NCBI RefSeq assembly: GCF_040643635.1
Contig: NZ_JBEYUS010000015.1
Location: 1-64,000, forward strand
Direction of reading: 5' to 3'
Length of the DNA stretch: 64,000 bases
Source of the DNA: Saccharopolyspora_C sp040643635
GTDB lineage: Bacteria > Actinomycetota > Actinomycetes > Mycobacteriales > Pseudonocardiaceae
The position numbers and the translations under genes are program-made. The notes below the pieces were generated by a model. The model searched no databases. It was not told the DNA's origin and saw only the letters and a program-made list of their open reading frames with translations. Positions 33,044 through 41,860 of the stretch are shown here, in pieces (position 1 is the first letter of the stretch; each line of letters begins with the position of its first letter).

Positions 33044-33119
<76 letters not shown>

Positions 33120-33120
33120 C

Positions 33121-33146
33121 AACCCCAGGTCACACGGCCTGGGGTT
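33121..33146 (+). terminator. Intrinsic terminator after tRNA-Lys
   Basis: Stem AACCCCAGG with CCTGGGGTT, loop TCACACGG, followed by TTTTTCTTTT. A classical rho-independent terminator directly behind the tRNA. Confidence 0.93.
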
Positions 33147-33314
33147 TTTCTTTTGCTCTCGAAATCCGCTGCGGACCACCACCAGCCCCCGATTCGGACG
33201 ATGGGTGGCCGGATGACCGCGGCGGGCCGCGGTCGAGCACCCGATTTCGACCGAGCGTCCCCCTGCCGTATCCCCTCCGCTCGGCTCTGATCATCGGCAC
33301 GCCCGAGGGCCGGG

Positions 33315-34073
33315 TCAGGTGGTTCGGACGGTCACTCCTGCTGATTCGAAGGCGGTGACTTCGGTGTCGGGGGCCGCCGCGTCGGTGATGAGGGCGTGCA
33401 GGGCCGTGGGGGGCGCGACGAAGGCGAGCGAGGTGCGGGTGAGCTTGGCCGAGTCGGTGACGGCGATGACGCGGCGGGCGGAGGCCATGGCGGCGCGCTT
33501 GGTGGCGGCGTCGTCGAGGTCGTAGGCGGTGAGGCCGTCGGCGGCGGTGAGGCCGCAGCAGCCGAGGATCGCGGTGTCGAAGCGCAGCGCGGCCAGCGAG
33601 GCGTGGGTGAGCGGGCCGGTGAAGGCGAGTTCCTGGGCGCGCGGCCTGCCGCCGGGGACCAGCAGGGTGATCTCCGGTGCCGTGGCCAGTTCGTTCGCCG
33701 CGTGCAGGGACAGGGGCACGACGGTCAGGCGGCGGTGCGCCAGTGCGCGGGCGACTTCGAGGCAGGTGGTGCCGCTGTCCAGCACGACCGATTCGCCGTC
33801 GGCGATCAGGTCGGCGGCTGCGGTGGCGATGCGCCGTTTGACGTCGGCGCCGTCCTGGGCGCGCAGCGCGAACGGCGGCTCGTCGCCGCGGAGCAGGAGG
33901 CTGCGTGCTCCACCGCGGTAGCGCTCGAGCACGCCTTCGTCGGCGAGCGCTTCGAGGTCGCGGCGGATCGTCATCTCGGAGGCACCGGTGAGCGCGGCGA
34001 GTTCGGCGACACCGAGCGAACCGGCCTCCCGCACCGCTTCGGTGATCCGCTTGAGCCGTTGTGCGCTGGACAT
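33315..34073 (-). CDS. DeoR-family transcriptional repressor
   Basis: 252 residues. The N-terminal DeoR helix-turn-helix (QRLKRITEAVREAGSLGVAEL, then EMTIRRDLEALADEGVLERYRGG) is followed by a sugar-phosphate-isomerase-like sensor domain with VLDSGTTCLEVAR. The ATG at 34073 is chosen because the reading frame further upstream runs into the operator and the divergent gene. It is divergent from an MFS transporter, and the 33-bp palindrome between them is its likely binding site. DeoR proteins usually sense phosphorylated sugars; the ligand here is unknown. Confidence 0.92.
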   Translation of the reverse strand: MSSAQRLKRITEAVREAGSLGVAELAALTGASEMTIRRDLEALADEGVLERYRGGARSLLLRGDEPPFALRAQDGADVKRRIATAAADLIADGESVVLDSGTTCLEVARALAHRRLTVVPLSLHAANELATAPEITLLVPGGRPRAQELAFTGPLTHASLAALRFDTAILGCCGLTAADGLTAYDLDDAATKRAAMASARRVIAVTDSAKLTRTSLAFVAPPTALHALITDAAAPDTEVTAFESAGVTVRTT

Positions 34074-34106
34074 GCTCCATGTGAACACGGACTCCGTCCA
34101 CAGGTC

Positions 34107-34139
34107 AACATTTCGAACATCGAATATGTTCGTTATGTT
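34107..34139. promoter_or_regulatory. 33-bp operator palindrome between deoR-type gene and MFS gene
   Basis: Four AACAT/ATGTT half-sites in perfect mirror order: AACAT, TTCG, AACAT, CGAAT, ATGTT, CGTT, ATGTT. The inner part is CGAACAT-N5-ATGTTCG (34114-34132). It is AT-rich against its surroundings and ends 7 bp before the MFS start codon. A clear candidate operator for the DeoR-type protein. Confidence 0.85.
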
Positions 34140-34146
34140 TGAATTC

Positions 34147-35325
34147 ATGAACACTCGGTTGCGGGCGGCGCGGATCGCCACGTTCGCCCACTTCGTCCTG
34201 TGCGGCTTCCTGATGGGCATGTGGATCGTGCACATCCCGGTGGTCGAGCGCGCGGTGCGGATCGATCACGCCCTGCTCGGCTGGCTCCTGCTGCTGCTCG
34301 GGGCGGGTGCCGTCGCGGCCATGCAGCTCGTGGGCCCGCTGACCGACCGGTTCGGCGCCCGGCTGGTCGTGCCGGTGAGCGCCGCCGCGTGCAGCCTCGC
34401 CGTGGTGCTGCCGGGGCTGGCGGTGGACGGCTGGACGCTCGGAATCGCGCTGCTGGTGTTCGGGTTCTGCAACGGCTGCCTCGACGTGAGCATGAACGCG
34501 CACGCGGTGCAGGTGGAGCGCGCGTACGGGCGGCCGGTGATGTCCGCCTTCCACGCCGCGTTCTCCGTCGGGGGCGTGGCCGCGGCGCTGATCGGGGCGC
34601 GCACCCTCGGCTGGGGGTGGAGCCCGGCGACCTCGCTCGGCGCCGCGGCGGTGCTGGGACTGGTGCTCGGCGCGGTCGCCGCGCGCGGGCTGCTGCGGCC
34701 GGAGCCCGCACCGGAACCCGTCGAGTCCACTTCGGACGGTCGTCGCCCGGTCGCGGGGCGGGTGTGGCTGCTGGCCGGGCTCGCGTTCCTGATCATGCTG
34801 TGCGAGGGCGTCGCCAACGACTGGAGCGCGCTGCACCTGCGCGACGTGCTGGGCGCGCAGCCCGCCACCGCCGCCCTCGGGTACGGGGCGTTCGCCACCA
34901 CCATGACCGCGGGCCGGCTGCTCGCCGACCGGGTCGCGGCGCGGGTGGGGCCGCGGGTGGTCCTGCGGGGCGGGGCCGGGATCGCCGCGGTCGGGCTCAC
35001 CGCGGCGGCGCTGTCCCCGTGGGTGCCGCTCGCGCTCGCCGGGTGGGCCGTGTTCGGCGTCGGCCTGGCCGGGTGCGTGCCGCAGCTGCTGAGCGCCGCC
35101 GGGCACGCCGACGACGCCGCGGCCGGGGCCAACGTCTCCCGGGTGGCCGGGCTCGGGTTCGTCGGCATGCTCGCCGGGCCCGCCGTGATCGGGCCGCTCA
35201 CCTACGTGGTGCCGTTGAACCTGGCGTTCTTCCTGCCGGTGCTGTGCTGCGTCGCGGCCGTTGCCGCCGCCCGCAGCGCGCTGCCCGACCGCCGCGCACC
35301 GGCCACGAGTGCGCCGGTGCGCTGA
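34147..35325 (+). CDS. MFS transporter, YbjJ-like
   Basis: A 392-residue, 12-span major facilitator. The segment FCNGCLDVSMNAHAVQVER near residue 115 is characteristic of the YbjJ group of unknown substrate. The ATG at 34147 lies just past the operator; no ribosome-binding site is seen, so a leaderless transcript is possible. Divergence from a DeoR repressor suggests it moves a sugar or sugar derivative, but this is inference. Confidence 0.88.
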   Translation: MNTRLRAARIATFAHFVLCGFLMGMWIVHIPVVERAVRIDHALLGWLLLLLGAGAVAAMQLVGPLTDRFGARLVVPVSAAACSLAVVLPGLAVDGWTLGIALLVFGFCNGCLDVSMNAHAVQVERAYGRPVMSAFHAAFSVGGVAAALIGARTLGWGWSPATSLGAAAVLGLVLGAVAARGLLRPEPAPEPVESTSDGRRPVAGRVWLLAGLAFLIMLCEGVANDWSALHLRDVLGAQPATAALGYGAFATTMTAGRLLADRVAARVGPRVVLRGGAGIAAVGLTAAALSPWVPLALAGWAVFGVGLAGCVPQLLSAAGHADDAAAGANVSRVAGLGFVGMLAGPAVIGPLTYVVPLNLAFFLPVLCCVAAVAAARSALPDRRAPATSAPVR

Positions 35326-35335
35326 CGCGGCGGGA

Positions 35336-36313
35336 TCAGGGGATCAGCAGGACCCGGCCGAAGGCGGCGCGGCTCTCGATGTGGCGGTGAGCGGCAGCGG
35401 CCTCGGCGAGCGGGAACTCGCGGTCCACGACCACGGTCAGCTCGCCCGCCGCGACCCGTCCGATGAGGCGTTCCACCAGCGCGCGGGTGCGGGCCGGGTC
35501 GTGCGCCATCTCGCCGCCGAAGTACACGCCGTTGAGCGAGGCGTTCTTGAACATCAGCGGGTCGAGCCGCGGCGGGTTCGGTTCCCGCCCGGCCTGGCCC
35601 ACCCAGCTGATCCGGCCGCGGTAGGCCAGCGCGGCCACGCTGCTCTCCAAGGTGCGACCGCCGACCGGGTCCACCACCAGGTCGACGCCGCGGCCGTCGG
35701 TGAGCTCGGCGACCCGGGCGGCCACGTCCTCGTCCCGGTAGTTGATCGCGTGGTGCAGCCCGTGCTCGCCGAGCCGTGCCAGCTTCTCCGCGCTGGACGC
35801 CGTGCCGAGCACCGTGGCTCCCGCGGCGGCGGCCAGCTGCACCGCGGCCAGGCCGACACCGCCCGCCGCGGCCTGCACCAGCACCACTTCGCCCGCGCGC
35901 AACCGACCGAACTCGAACAGGCAGTCGTCGGCGGTGCCGAACTCGACGGGGATGCCGGCGGCCAGCCGGGGATCGAGGTCGTCGGGGACGCGGTAGGCGT
36001 TGTGCTCCGGCACCGCGGCCAGTTCCGCGTGCGAACCGTGCGGCATGAACGCCACGGCCCGCTGGCCCTCGCGCAGCCCGGTGACGTCCGCGCCGACGGC
36101 GGCGACGGTGCCCGCGGCCTGGTAGCCGACGACGTGCGGCGTGCTCGGCGGCGGCGCGGCCTGCCGGTGCAGCAGGTCCCCGCCCTGCACACCGACGGCC
36201 TCGATGCGCAGCAGCACCTCCCCCGGGCCCACCTCCGGGTCCGGGACGTCCGCGTAGCGCAGCACGTCCGGCCCGCCGTTCTCGTAGTACACCGCTGCCT
36301 TCACGACCACCAC
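35336..36313 (-). CDS. NADPH:quinone oxidoreductase-type medium-chain dehydrogenase
   Basis: 325 residues of the zinc-free MDR/QOR type. The GroES-like N-terminal domain has GPGEVLLRIEAVGV and HVVGYQAAGTV; the Rossmann domain has VQAAAGGVGLAAVQLA (AAxGGVG nucleotide motif). No catalytic or structural zinc cysteines are present. GTG start behind GGGAG. The substrate is unknown. It ends 10 bp from the convergent MFS gene. Confidence 0.9.
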   Translation of the reverse strand: MVVVKAAVYYENGGPDVLRYADVPDPEVGPGEVLLRIEAVGVQGGDLLHRQAAPPPSTPHVVGYQAAGTVAAVGADVTGLREGQRAVAFMPHGSHAELAAVPEHNAYRVPDDLDPRLAAGIPVEFGTADDCLFEFGRLRAGEVVLVQAAAGGVGLAAVQLAAAAGATVLGTASSAEKLARLGEHGLHHAINYRDEDVAARVAELTDGRGVDLVVDPVGGRTLESSVAALAYRGRISWVGQAGREPNPPRLDPLMFKNASLNGVYFGGEMAHDPARTRALVERLIGRVAAGELTVVVDREFPLAEAAAAHRHIESRAAFGRVLLIP

Positions 36314-36341
36314 TCCCGATCAGCTCGACTTCCGCTCCCGA

Positions 36342-37763
36342 TCATGCCCGGTCGTCCCGCTCGCGCATGTCCGCCACCGCCTCGCGGGCCTCTTCGCGGG
36401 AGGACACGGTGGGTTTCGCGCCCGGCAGCGGCAATCCCGCGGACTCGCGGGAGAACCAGGTCGCGATCAACCCCACGACGCCCGCCGCCATCAGCAGGAA
36501 CGCGGGCGCCGTGCTGTGCCCGGTGCCGGTGACCAGCGCCTGCGACAGCAGCGGGGTGGTGCCGCCGAACAGCGCGACCGAGATGTTGAACCCGATGGAC
36601 ACGCCGCCGTAGCGCACCTCGGTGGGGAACAGCGCGGGCAGGCTCGACGGCATCGTGGAGCTGAACGCGATCAGCATCAGCCCGATCAGCACCAGCCCGG
36701 CCACCACCAGCCCCACCGAGCCGCGGCTGATCAGCCAGAACGCGGGCCAGGACAGCACCACCAGCGCCGCCGAGCCCGCCGTGATGATCGGCAACCGGCC
36801 GATCCGGTCCGAGATGCGCCCGAGCCGCACCACGAAACCCATGATGATCAGCATGGTGACCAGCACGAAGATCAGCGCCGAGGTGTGCGCGTAGTGCAGG
36901 TCCGCGGTGATGTAGGTGGGCATGTACGAGGTGAGCATGTAGTTGACCACGTTGAACACCGCCACCAGCGCCACGCACAACAGCAGCGGCCGCCAGTGGT
37001 CGCGGAAGATGGTGCGGTAGCCGGCCAGCTGCCCCTCGTCCGCGCCGCCGCTCTCCTGCTGCTGTTGCTGCGCGGGCGTCTCCTCCAGCCGGAACCGCAG
37101 GTACAGCCCGATCGCGCCGAGCGGCGCGGCCAGCAGGAACGGGATGCGCCAGCCCCAGCCCACCATGTCCTGCTCGCCCAGGGTCGTGAGCAGCACGGTG
37201 ACCACGGCGGCGCCGAGCGAATACCCGGCGAGGGTGCCGAACTCCAGCCAGCTGGCGAGGAAACCGCGCCGCTTGTCCGGCGAGTACTCGGAGACGAACG
37301 TGGTGGCCCCGCCGTACTCGCCGCCGGTGGAGAAGCCCTGCACGACGCGGGCCACCAGCAGCAGCACCGGCGACCAGATGCCGATCGTCGCGTAGGACGG
37401 GATCAGGCCGATGGCGGTGGTGCCCGCCGCCATGGTCATCATCGTGATGGCCAGCACCTTCTTGCGCCCGATCCGGTCCCCCAGCGGGCCGAACACGAAC
37501 CCGCCGAGCGGCCGGACCAGGAACGCAACGGCGAACGTGGCGAACGTGGCCAGCAGCTGCGCGGTGGCGTTCCCGGCGGGGAAGAACACCTTCCCGGTGA
37601 TGACCACGAGGTAGCTGAACACCCCGAAGTCGAACCACTCCATCATGTTGCCGATGCCGGCGGCGGTGACCGCGCGCCGCACGTTGCCGACCTTGACGAT
37701 GGTGACGAGGTCTTCGAGCCGACGAACCGGCCTGGTGCGACGTCCCGTCCTCGACGATGGCAT
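36342..37763 (-). CDS. MHS-family MFS metabolite:proton symporter
   Basis: 473 residues, 12 spans, of the metabolite:H+ symporter group (ProP/KgtP/ShiA). Marks are GNMMEWFDFGVFSYL at the first span, LGDRIGRKKVLAI, ARVVQGFSTGGEYGGA and SPDKRRGFLASWLEFGT. It starts at the ATG at 37763, giving a normal N-terminus. A Gln run (QQQQQ) lies in the central loop. Such proteins import organic acids or betaines. It is divergent from the aldehyde oxidoreductase operon and may bring in a related compound. Confidence 0.9.
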   Translation of the reverse strand: MPSSRTGRRTRPVRRLEDLVTIVKVGNVRRAVTAAGIGNMMEWFDFGVFSYLVVITGKVFFPAGNATAQLLATFATFAVAFLVRPLGGFVFGPLGDRIGRKKVLAITMMTMAAGTTAIGLIPSYATIGIWSPVLLLVARVVQGFSTGGEYGGATTFVSEYSPDKRRGFLASWLEFGTLAGYSLGAAVVTVLLTTLGEQDMVGWGWRIPFLLAAPLGAIGLYLRFRLEETPAQQQQQESGGADEGQLAGYRTIFRDHWRPLLLCVALVAVFNVVNYMLTSYMPTYITADLHYAHTSALIFVLVTMLIIMGFVVRLGRISDRIGRLPIITAGSAALVVLSWPAFWLISRGSVGLVVAGLVLIGLMLIAFSSTMPSSLPALFPTEVRYGGVSIGFNISVALFGGTTPLLSQALVTGTGHSTAPAFLLMAAGVVGLIATWFSRESAGLPLPGAKPTVSSREEAREAVADMRERDDRA

Positions 37764-38085
37764 TCCGCTGCGCCTCCTCGACCGCGGTTCCGCGTCCGAA
37801 CGAGGGGTACCCGAGATCGGGTGCGGGCACGCCCGCCACTCCCCGACCGGGTGCACGCACCTCGCTGACCAGCGACGCCCGCCGCCGGGATTTTTTCCGG
37901 GTTCCCGGTCGTTGATCCGTTTCGACGGATCGGCCGGAATCGTCCCGAGGGGGTGCGCCGCAATCCCGACGTGCGTTCCCCGCGGCCTCGGTGCAGCGCG
38001 AACCCGGCCGTGCCCGGTCACACTCGTGAGGCGCCGCCGCGGCGGTGTCCGTTCCCGTTCTTGTCGGCCACCGACGGAGATCCCC
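37764..38085. other. Divergent intergenic region with a TTCG hairpin
   Basis: 322 bp between the MHS transporter and the oxidoreductase operon. It holds an 18-bp hairpin at 37914-37931, GATCCGT-TTCG-ACGGATC, which could be an operator or an RNA hairpin with a UUCG loop. No regulator gene is adjacent. ACGGAGA just before 38086 is the ribosome-binding site of the next gene. Confidence 0.55.
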
Positions 38086-38655
38086 ATGCCCCACCACACC
38101 ACCATCTCGCTGCGGGTGAACGGCGAGGACCGTTCGCTCGCGGTCGACAACCGCACCACCCTGCTCGACGCGCTCCGCGACGGCCTCGACCTCGTGGGCA
38201 CCAAGAAGGGCTGCGACCAGGGCCAGTGCGGCGCCTGCACCGTGCTGCTCGACGGGCAGCGCGCCGTGTCCTGCCTGCAGCTGGCCGTCGCCGCCGACGG
38301 CTCCGAGATCACCACCGTCGAGGGCATCGCCGACGGCGACCGGCTGCACCCGGTGCAGCAGGCGTTCCTCGACTTCGACGGCTACCAGTGCGGCTACTGC
38401 ACGCCCGGGCAGATCTGCTCGGCCGTCGCCGTCATCCAGGAGCACGCCGCGGGCTGGCCCAGCGCCGCCACCGCGGACGTGCGGCCCGAGGCCGGTGCGC
38501 CCGCGCTGGACGCCGCGGAGATCCGCGAGCGGATGAGCGGCAACCTGTGCCGCTGCGGCGCGCACAACTCCATCGTCCGCGCCGTCGCGCAGGCCGCCAC
38601 CGTGCACGAGGCCGCGAGCACCGTGTCCCGCGGCGGATCGGAGGTCTCGGCGTGA
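38086..38655 (+). CDS. Molybdenum aldehyde oxidoreductase, 2Fe-2S subunit (PaoA/YagT-like)
   Basis: A 189-residue xanthine-oxidase-family small subunit. The N-terminal plant-type ferredoxin cluster is GCDQGQCGACTVLLDG with its partner Cys in AVSCLQ; the second cluster is CGYCTPGQICSA with GNLCRCGAHNSIV. It passes electrons from the molybdenum site to FAD. Unlike E. coli PaoA it has no twin-arginine signal, so the enzyme should be cytoplasmic. It overlaps the next gene by 4 bp (GTGA). Confidence 0.94.
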   Translation: MPHHTTISLRVNGEDRSLAVDNRTTLLDALRDGLDLVGTKKGCDQGQCGACTVLLDGQRAVSCLQLAVAADGSEITTVEGIADGDRLHPVQQAFLDFDGYQCGYCTPGQICSAVAVIQEHAAGWPSAATADVRPEAGAPALDAAEIRERMSGNLCRCGAHNSIVRAVAQAATVHEAASTVSRGGSEVSA

Positions 38656-39644
38656 AGGAGTTCGACTACCGGCGCGCCACCGACGTGCGCACCGCCACCG
38701 CCCTGCTCGCCGAGAACCCGGACGCCCGGTTCCTCGGCGGCGGCACCAACCTCGTCGACCTGATGAAGGTCGGGGTGGAGACCCCGCCGCAGCTGGTGGA
38801 CGTGCGCAGGCTGCCGCTGAACACCATCGAGGTCGCCGCGGACGGCGGGCTGCGCATCGGCGCCACCGCCACCAACAGCGAGGTCGCCAACCACCCGGAG
38901 GTGCGGCGCCGCTTCCCCGCGCTCGCCCAGGCCGTGCTCGCGGGCGCGTCGGGGCAGCTGCGCAACGTGGCCACCGTCGGCGGGAACCTGTTGCAGCGCA
39001 CCCGGTGCGGCTACTTCGCCGACGTCACGCAGCCCTGCAACAAGCGGGTGCCGGGCAGCGGCTGCCCGGCCATCGAGGGCGAGCACCACAACCACGCGAT
39101 CTTCGACTGGTCCGAGCAGTGCGCGGCGACCAGCCCGTCGGACATGGCGGTACCGCTGGCCGCGTTCGACGCCGTGGTGTCCTACGAGACCGCCGACGGC
39201 ACCGGCGAACTGTCCTATTCGGACTTCCACCGCCCGGTGGGGGACCGCCCGGACGCGGACGTCGCGCTGCCCGCGGGCGCCCTGATCACCGGGATCTCCT
39301 TGCCTGGCGCGGAGATCGCGGCCCGCTCCCGGTACCGGAAGGTACGGGAACGCGCCTCCTACGCGTTCGCGAACGGCTCCATCGCCGCCGCCCTCGACGT
39401 CCGCGACGGGGTCGTCTCCGACGTGCGCATCGCGTTCGGCGCCGTCGCCAACCGGCCGTGGCGGGCACGCGCGGCGGAGCAGGCGCTGCTGGGCCGCCCC
39501 GCCACCGCCGCGGAGTTCGGCGCCGCCGCCGACACCGAACTCGCCGCCGCGACACCCCTGCCGCACAACGGGTACAAGGTGCCGCTGATCCGGAACCTCG
39601 TGGTGTCCGTGCTGACCGAGATCGCCGAGGAGGCCACCCGATGA
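38652..39644 (+). CDS. Molybdenum aldehyde oxidoreductase, FAD subunit with 4Fe-4S loop (PaoB/YagS-like)
   Basis: 330 residues. FAD-binding FLGGGTNLVDLMK is near residue 33 and ATVGGNLLQRTRCGYF near 107. The insert that follows carries Cys residues in CGYF, PCNKR, GSGCPA and EQCAATSPSDMA, as in PaoB-type subunits that bind an extra 4Fe-4S cluster. GTG start overlapping the 2Fe-2S gene; its stop overlaps the large-subunit start (ATGA). The three genes form one translationally coupled unit. Confidence 0.93.
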   Translation: MKEFDYRRATDVRTATALLAENPDARFLGGGTNLVDLMKVGVETPPQLVDVRRLPLNTIEVAADGGLRIGATATNSEVANHPEVRRRFPALAQAVLAGASGQLRNVATVGGNLLQRTRCGYFADVTQPCNKRVPGSGCPAIEGEHHNHAIFDWSEQCAATSPSDMAVPLAAFDAVVSYETADGTGELSYSDFHRPVGDRPDADVALPAGALITGISLPGAEIAARSRYRKVRERASYAFANGSIAAALDVRDGVVSDVRIAFGAVANRPWRARAAEQALLGRPATAAEFGAAADTELAAATPLPHNGYKVPLIRNLVVSVLTEIAEEATR

Positions 39645-41764
39645 CCACCGTCGACCCGCGGCTGAGCGCCACGAGCACCACCACCACCGCACCCGCGGAC
39701 ACCGGCACCGCGGGCTCCGCGCACACCCGCCTCGAAGGCCGCGCCAAGGTCACCGGCGAAGCCCGCTACGCCGGAGATCACCCCATCGAGGACCTCGCGC
39801 ACGGCTCGCTGGTGCTGTCCACCGTCGCGCACGGCCGGATCACCTCCCTCGACGAGGACGCGGTGCTGGACATGCCGGGCGTGCTCACCGTGCTGCACCA
39901 CGGCAACGCGCCGCGGCTCAACCCGGAAGCCGGGATCTTCGGGCCCGATCCAGGGCTGCAACTCCTGCAGGACGACCGGGTGCGGTACGTGGGGCACCCG
40001 GTGGCGCTGGTGGTCGCGAAGACGCCGGAGCAGGCCCGCGCCGCCGCCGACGCCCTCCAGGTCACCTACGAGGAAGAACCGCACGACGCCGGGTTCCGCG
40101 CCGGGCACCCCGCCGAGTACGCACCGCAGGGCGCGGGCACCGTCGACAAGGGCGACGTGGACACCGAGGCCGACGCGGCCGCCGCCGTCGTCGAGCACAC
40201 CTACACCACGCCCGAAGAGCACCACACCGCGATGGAGCCGCACGCGTCGATGGCCCGCTGGGAGGACGGCAGGCTCGAAGTCGTCGACGCCAACCAGGGC
40301 TCCTACCTGGTCGCGCAGGTCGTGGCGACGCTGTTCGACCTCGACCCGGCGGCGGTGCGGATCCGCTCCGAGCACGTCGGCGGCGGCTTCGGCTCCAAGG
40401 CCCTCGGCCCGCAGCTCGTGCTGGCGGTGATGGCCGCGACGCAGTTGCAGCGCCCGGTGCGGGTGGTGCTGACCCGGCCGCAGGTCTTCGCCATCACCTC
40501 GCTGCGCTCGGCGACCGAGCAGCGGGTGCGGCTCGCCGCGGACGCCGACGGCCGGTTGCGCGCCGTCGACCACGAATCGCACTCGTTCACCTCCACCGTC
40601 AAGGAGTTCGTGGAGCTCGGCACCGAGCTCACCGGCGTCATGTACGCGTCCGAGGCGATCCGCACCCGCACCAAGGTGGTGCCGCTGAACGTGCCCTCAC
40701 CGGGCTGGATGCGCGCGCCCGGCGCGGCACCCGGCTCGTTCGCGCTGGAATCGGCGATGGACGAGCTCGCCGAGCGCCTCGACATCGACCCGGTGGAGCT
40801 GCGACTGCGCAACGAACCGGCCGTCGGGCCCGCCTCCGGGAAGCCGTTCAGCAGCCGCAGGCTGGTGGACTGCCTCGAACAGGGCGCGAGCCGCTTCGGC
40901 TGGTGGCAGCGGGACCCGCGGCCCGGGGTGCGCCGGGACGGGCGCTGGCTGCTCGGCACCGGGGTCGCCGCCGGATCGTTCGGCGCCGGGCCGATGCCCT
41001 CCAGCGCCGCCATCACCGCGGACGCCGACGGGACGTACGAGGTGCGCATCGCCGCCGCCGACATCGGCACCGGCGCGCGCACCGCGCTCGCCCAGGTCGC
41101 CGCGGAGGCGCTGGACGTGCCGCTGGCGGCGGTGCGGATCCGGATCGCCGACAGCGACTTCGGACCCGCGTTCATCGCCGGTGGCTCGCGCGGCACCGAA
41201 TCCTGGTCGTTCGCCATCATCGAGGCCGCGCGGGCGCTGCAGAAGAAGCTCGCCGCCGGGGAAACCGCCCCGGTGACCGCGCGCGCCGACACCACCGAGC
41301 TCATCGGCGCCCGCGAACAGCTCGAACGGCACTCGTTCAGCTCCCAGTTCGCCGAGGTCGCCGTCGACGTCGGCAGCGGCGAAGTGCGGGTGCGGCGGCT
41401 GCTCGGCATGTTCGCGGTCGGGCGGATCATCAACCCGCTCACCGCGCGCAGCCAGTTCGCCGGCGGCATGATCATGGGCTTGTCGATGGCGCTGCACGAA
41501 GAAGGCGTGCGGGACGCCAGCGGCCGCCAGGCCAACGCGAACCTCGCCGGGTACCACATCGCCGCGCACGCCGACGTGCCCGAGATCGAGGTGGACTGGG
41601 TCGACGACCCCGACCCGGGCAACCCGTCCGGGGTGAAGGGCATCGGTGAGGTCGGCATCGTCGGCACCGCCGCCGCCATCGCCAACGCCGTCCGGCACGC
41701 GACCGGGGTGCGGCACCGGGACCTGCCGATCAGCTTGGGGCGGGTGCTGGAAGCGGCGGGGTAG
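39641..41764 (+). CDS. Molybdenum aldehyde oxidoreductase, molybdopterin-binding large subunit (PaoC/YagR-like)
   Basis: A 707-residue catalytic subunit. It starts with the aldehyde oxidase hammerhead domain (ARYAGDHPIEDLAHGSLVLS), then cofactor-binding segments EHVGGGFGSK, PSPGWMRAPGAAPGSFALES and AAADIGTGARTALAQ, and the catalytic Glu in GVKGIGEVGIVGTAAAIANAV near the C-terminus. Oxidises an aldehyde (or a purine-like heterocycle) to the acid or hydroxylated product; PaoABC-type context favours aldehydes. The physiological substrate is unknown. Confidence 0.94.
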   Translation: MTTVDPRLSATSTTTTAPADTGTAGSAHTRLEGRAKVTGEARYAGDHPIEDLAHGSLVLSTVAHGRITSLDEDAVLDMPGVLTVLHHGNAPRLNPEAGIFGPDPGLQLLQDDRVRYVGHPVALVVAKTPEQARAAADALQVTYEEEPHDAGFRAGHPAEYAPQGAGTVDKGDVDTEADAAAAVVEHTYTTPEEHHTAMEPHASMARWEDGRLEVVDANQGSYLVAQVVATLFDLDPAAVRIRSEHVGGGFGSKALGPQLVLAVMAATQLQRPVRVVLTRPQVFAITSLRSATEQRVRLAADADGRLRAVDHESHSFTSTVKEFVELGTELTGVMYASEAIRTRTKVVPLNVPSPGWMRAPGAAPGSFALESAMDELAERLDIDPVELRLRNEPAVGPASGKPFSSRRLVDCLEQGASRFGWWQRDPRPGVRRDGRWLLGTGVAAGSFGAGPMPSSAAITADADGTYEVRIAAADIGTGARTALAQVAAEALDVPLAAVRIRIADSDFGPAFIAGGSRGTESWSFAIIEAARALQKKLAAGETAPVTARADTTELIGAREQLERHSFSSQFAEVAVDVGSGEVRVRRLLGMFAVGRIINPLTARSQFAGGMIMGLSMALHEEGVRDASGRQANANLAGYHIAAHADVPEIEVDWVDDPDPGNPSGVKGIGEVGIVGTAAAIANAVRHATGVRHRDLPISLGRVLEAAG

Positions 41765-41776
41765 GGCACGGGGCCG

Positions 41777-41810
41777 CGGCCCGCTCATCCTCGAACGGCT
41801 GAGCGGGCCG
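41777..41810. terminator. Terminator hairpin between oxidoreductase and Rhs genes
   Basis: CGGCCCGCTCA (41777-41787) pairs with TGAGCGGGCCG (41800-41810) around a 12-base loop. It starts 13 bp after the large-subunit stop. The convergent Rhs gene ends 51 bp further on. No coding sequence lies in the 96-bp gap. Confidence 0.8.
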
Positions 41811-41860
41811 CCGACCCACGCGGGTCCCGGGCCGTCACAGCTTCGGAGCACCGAGCTCCA

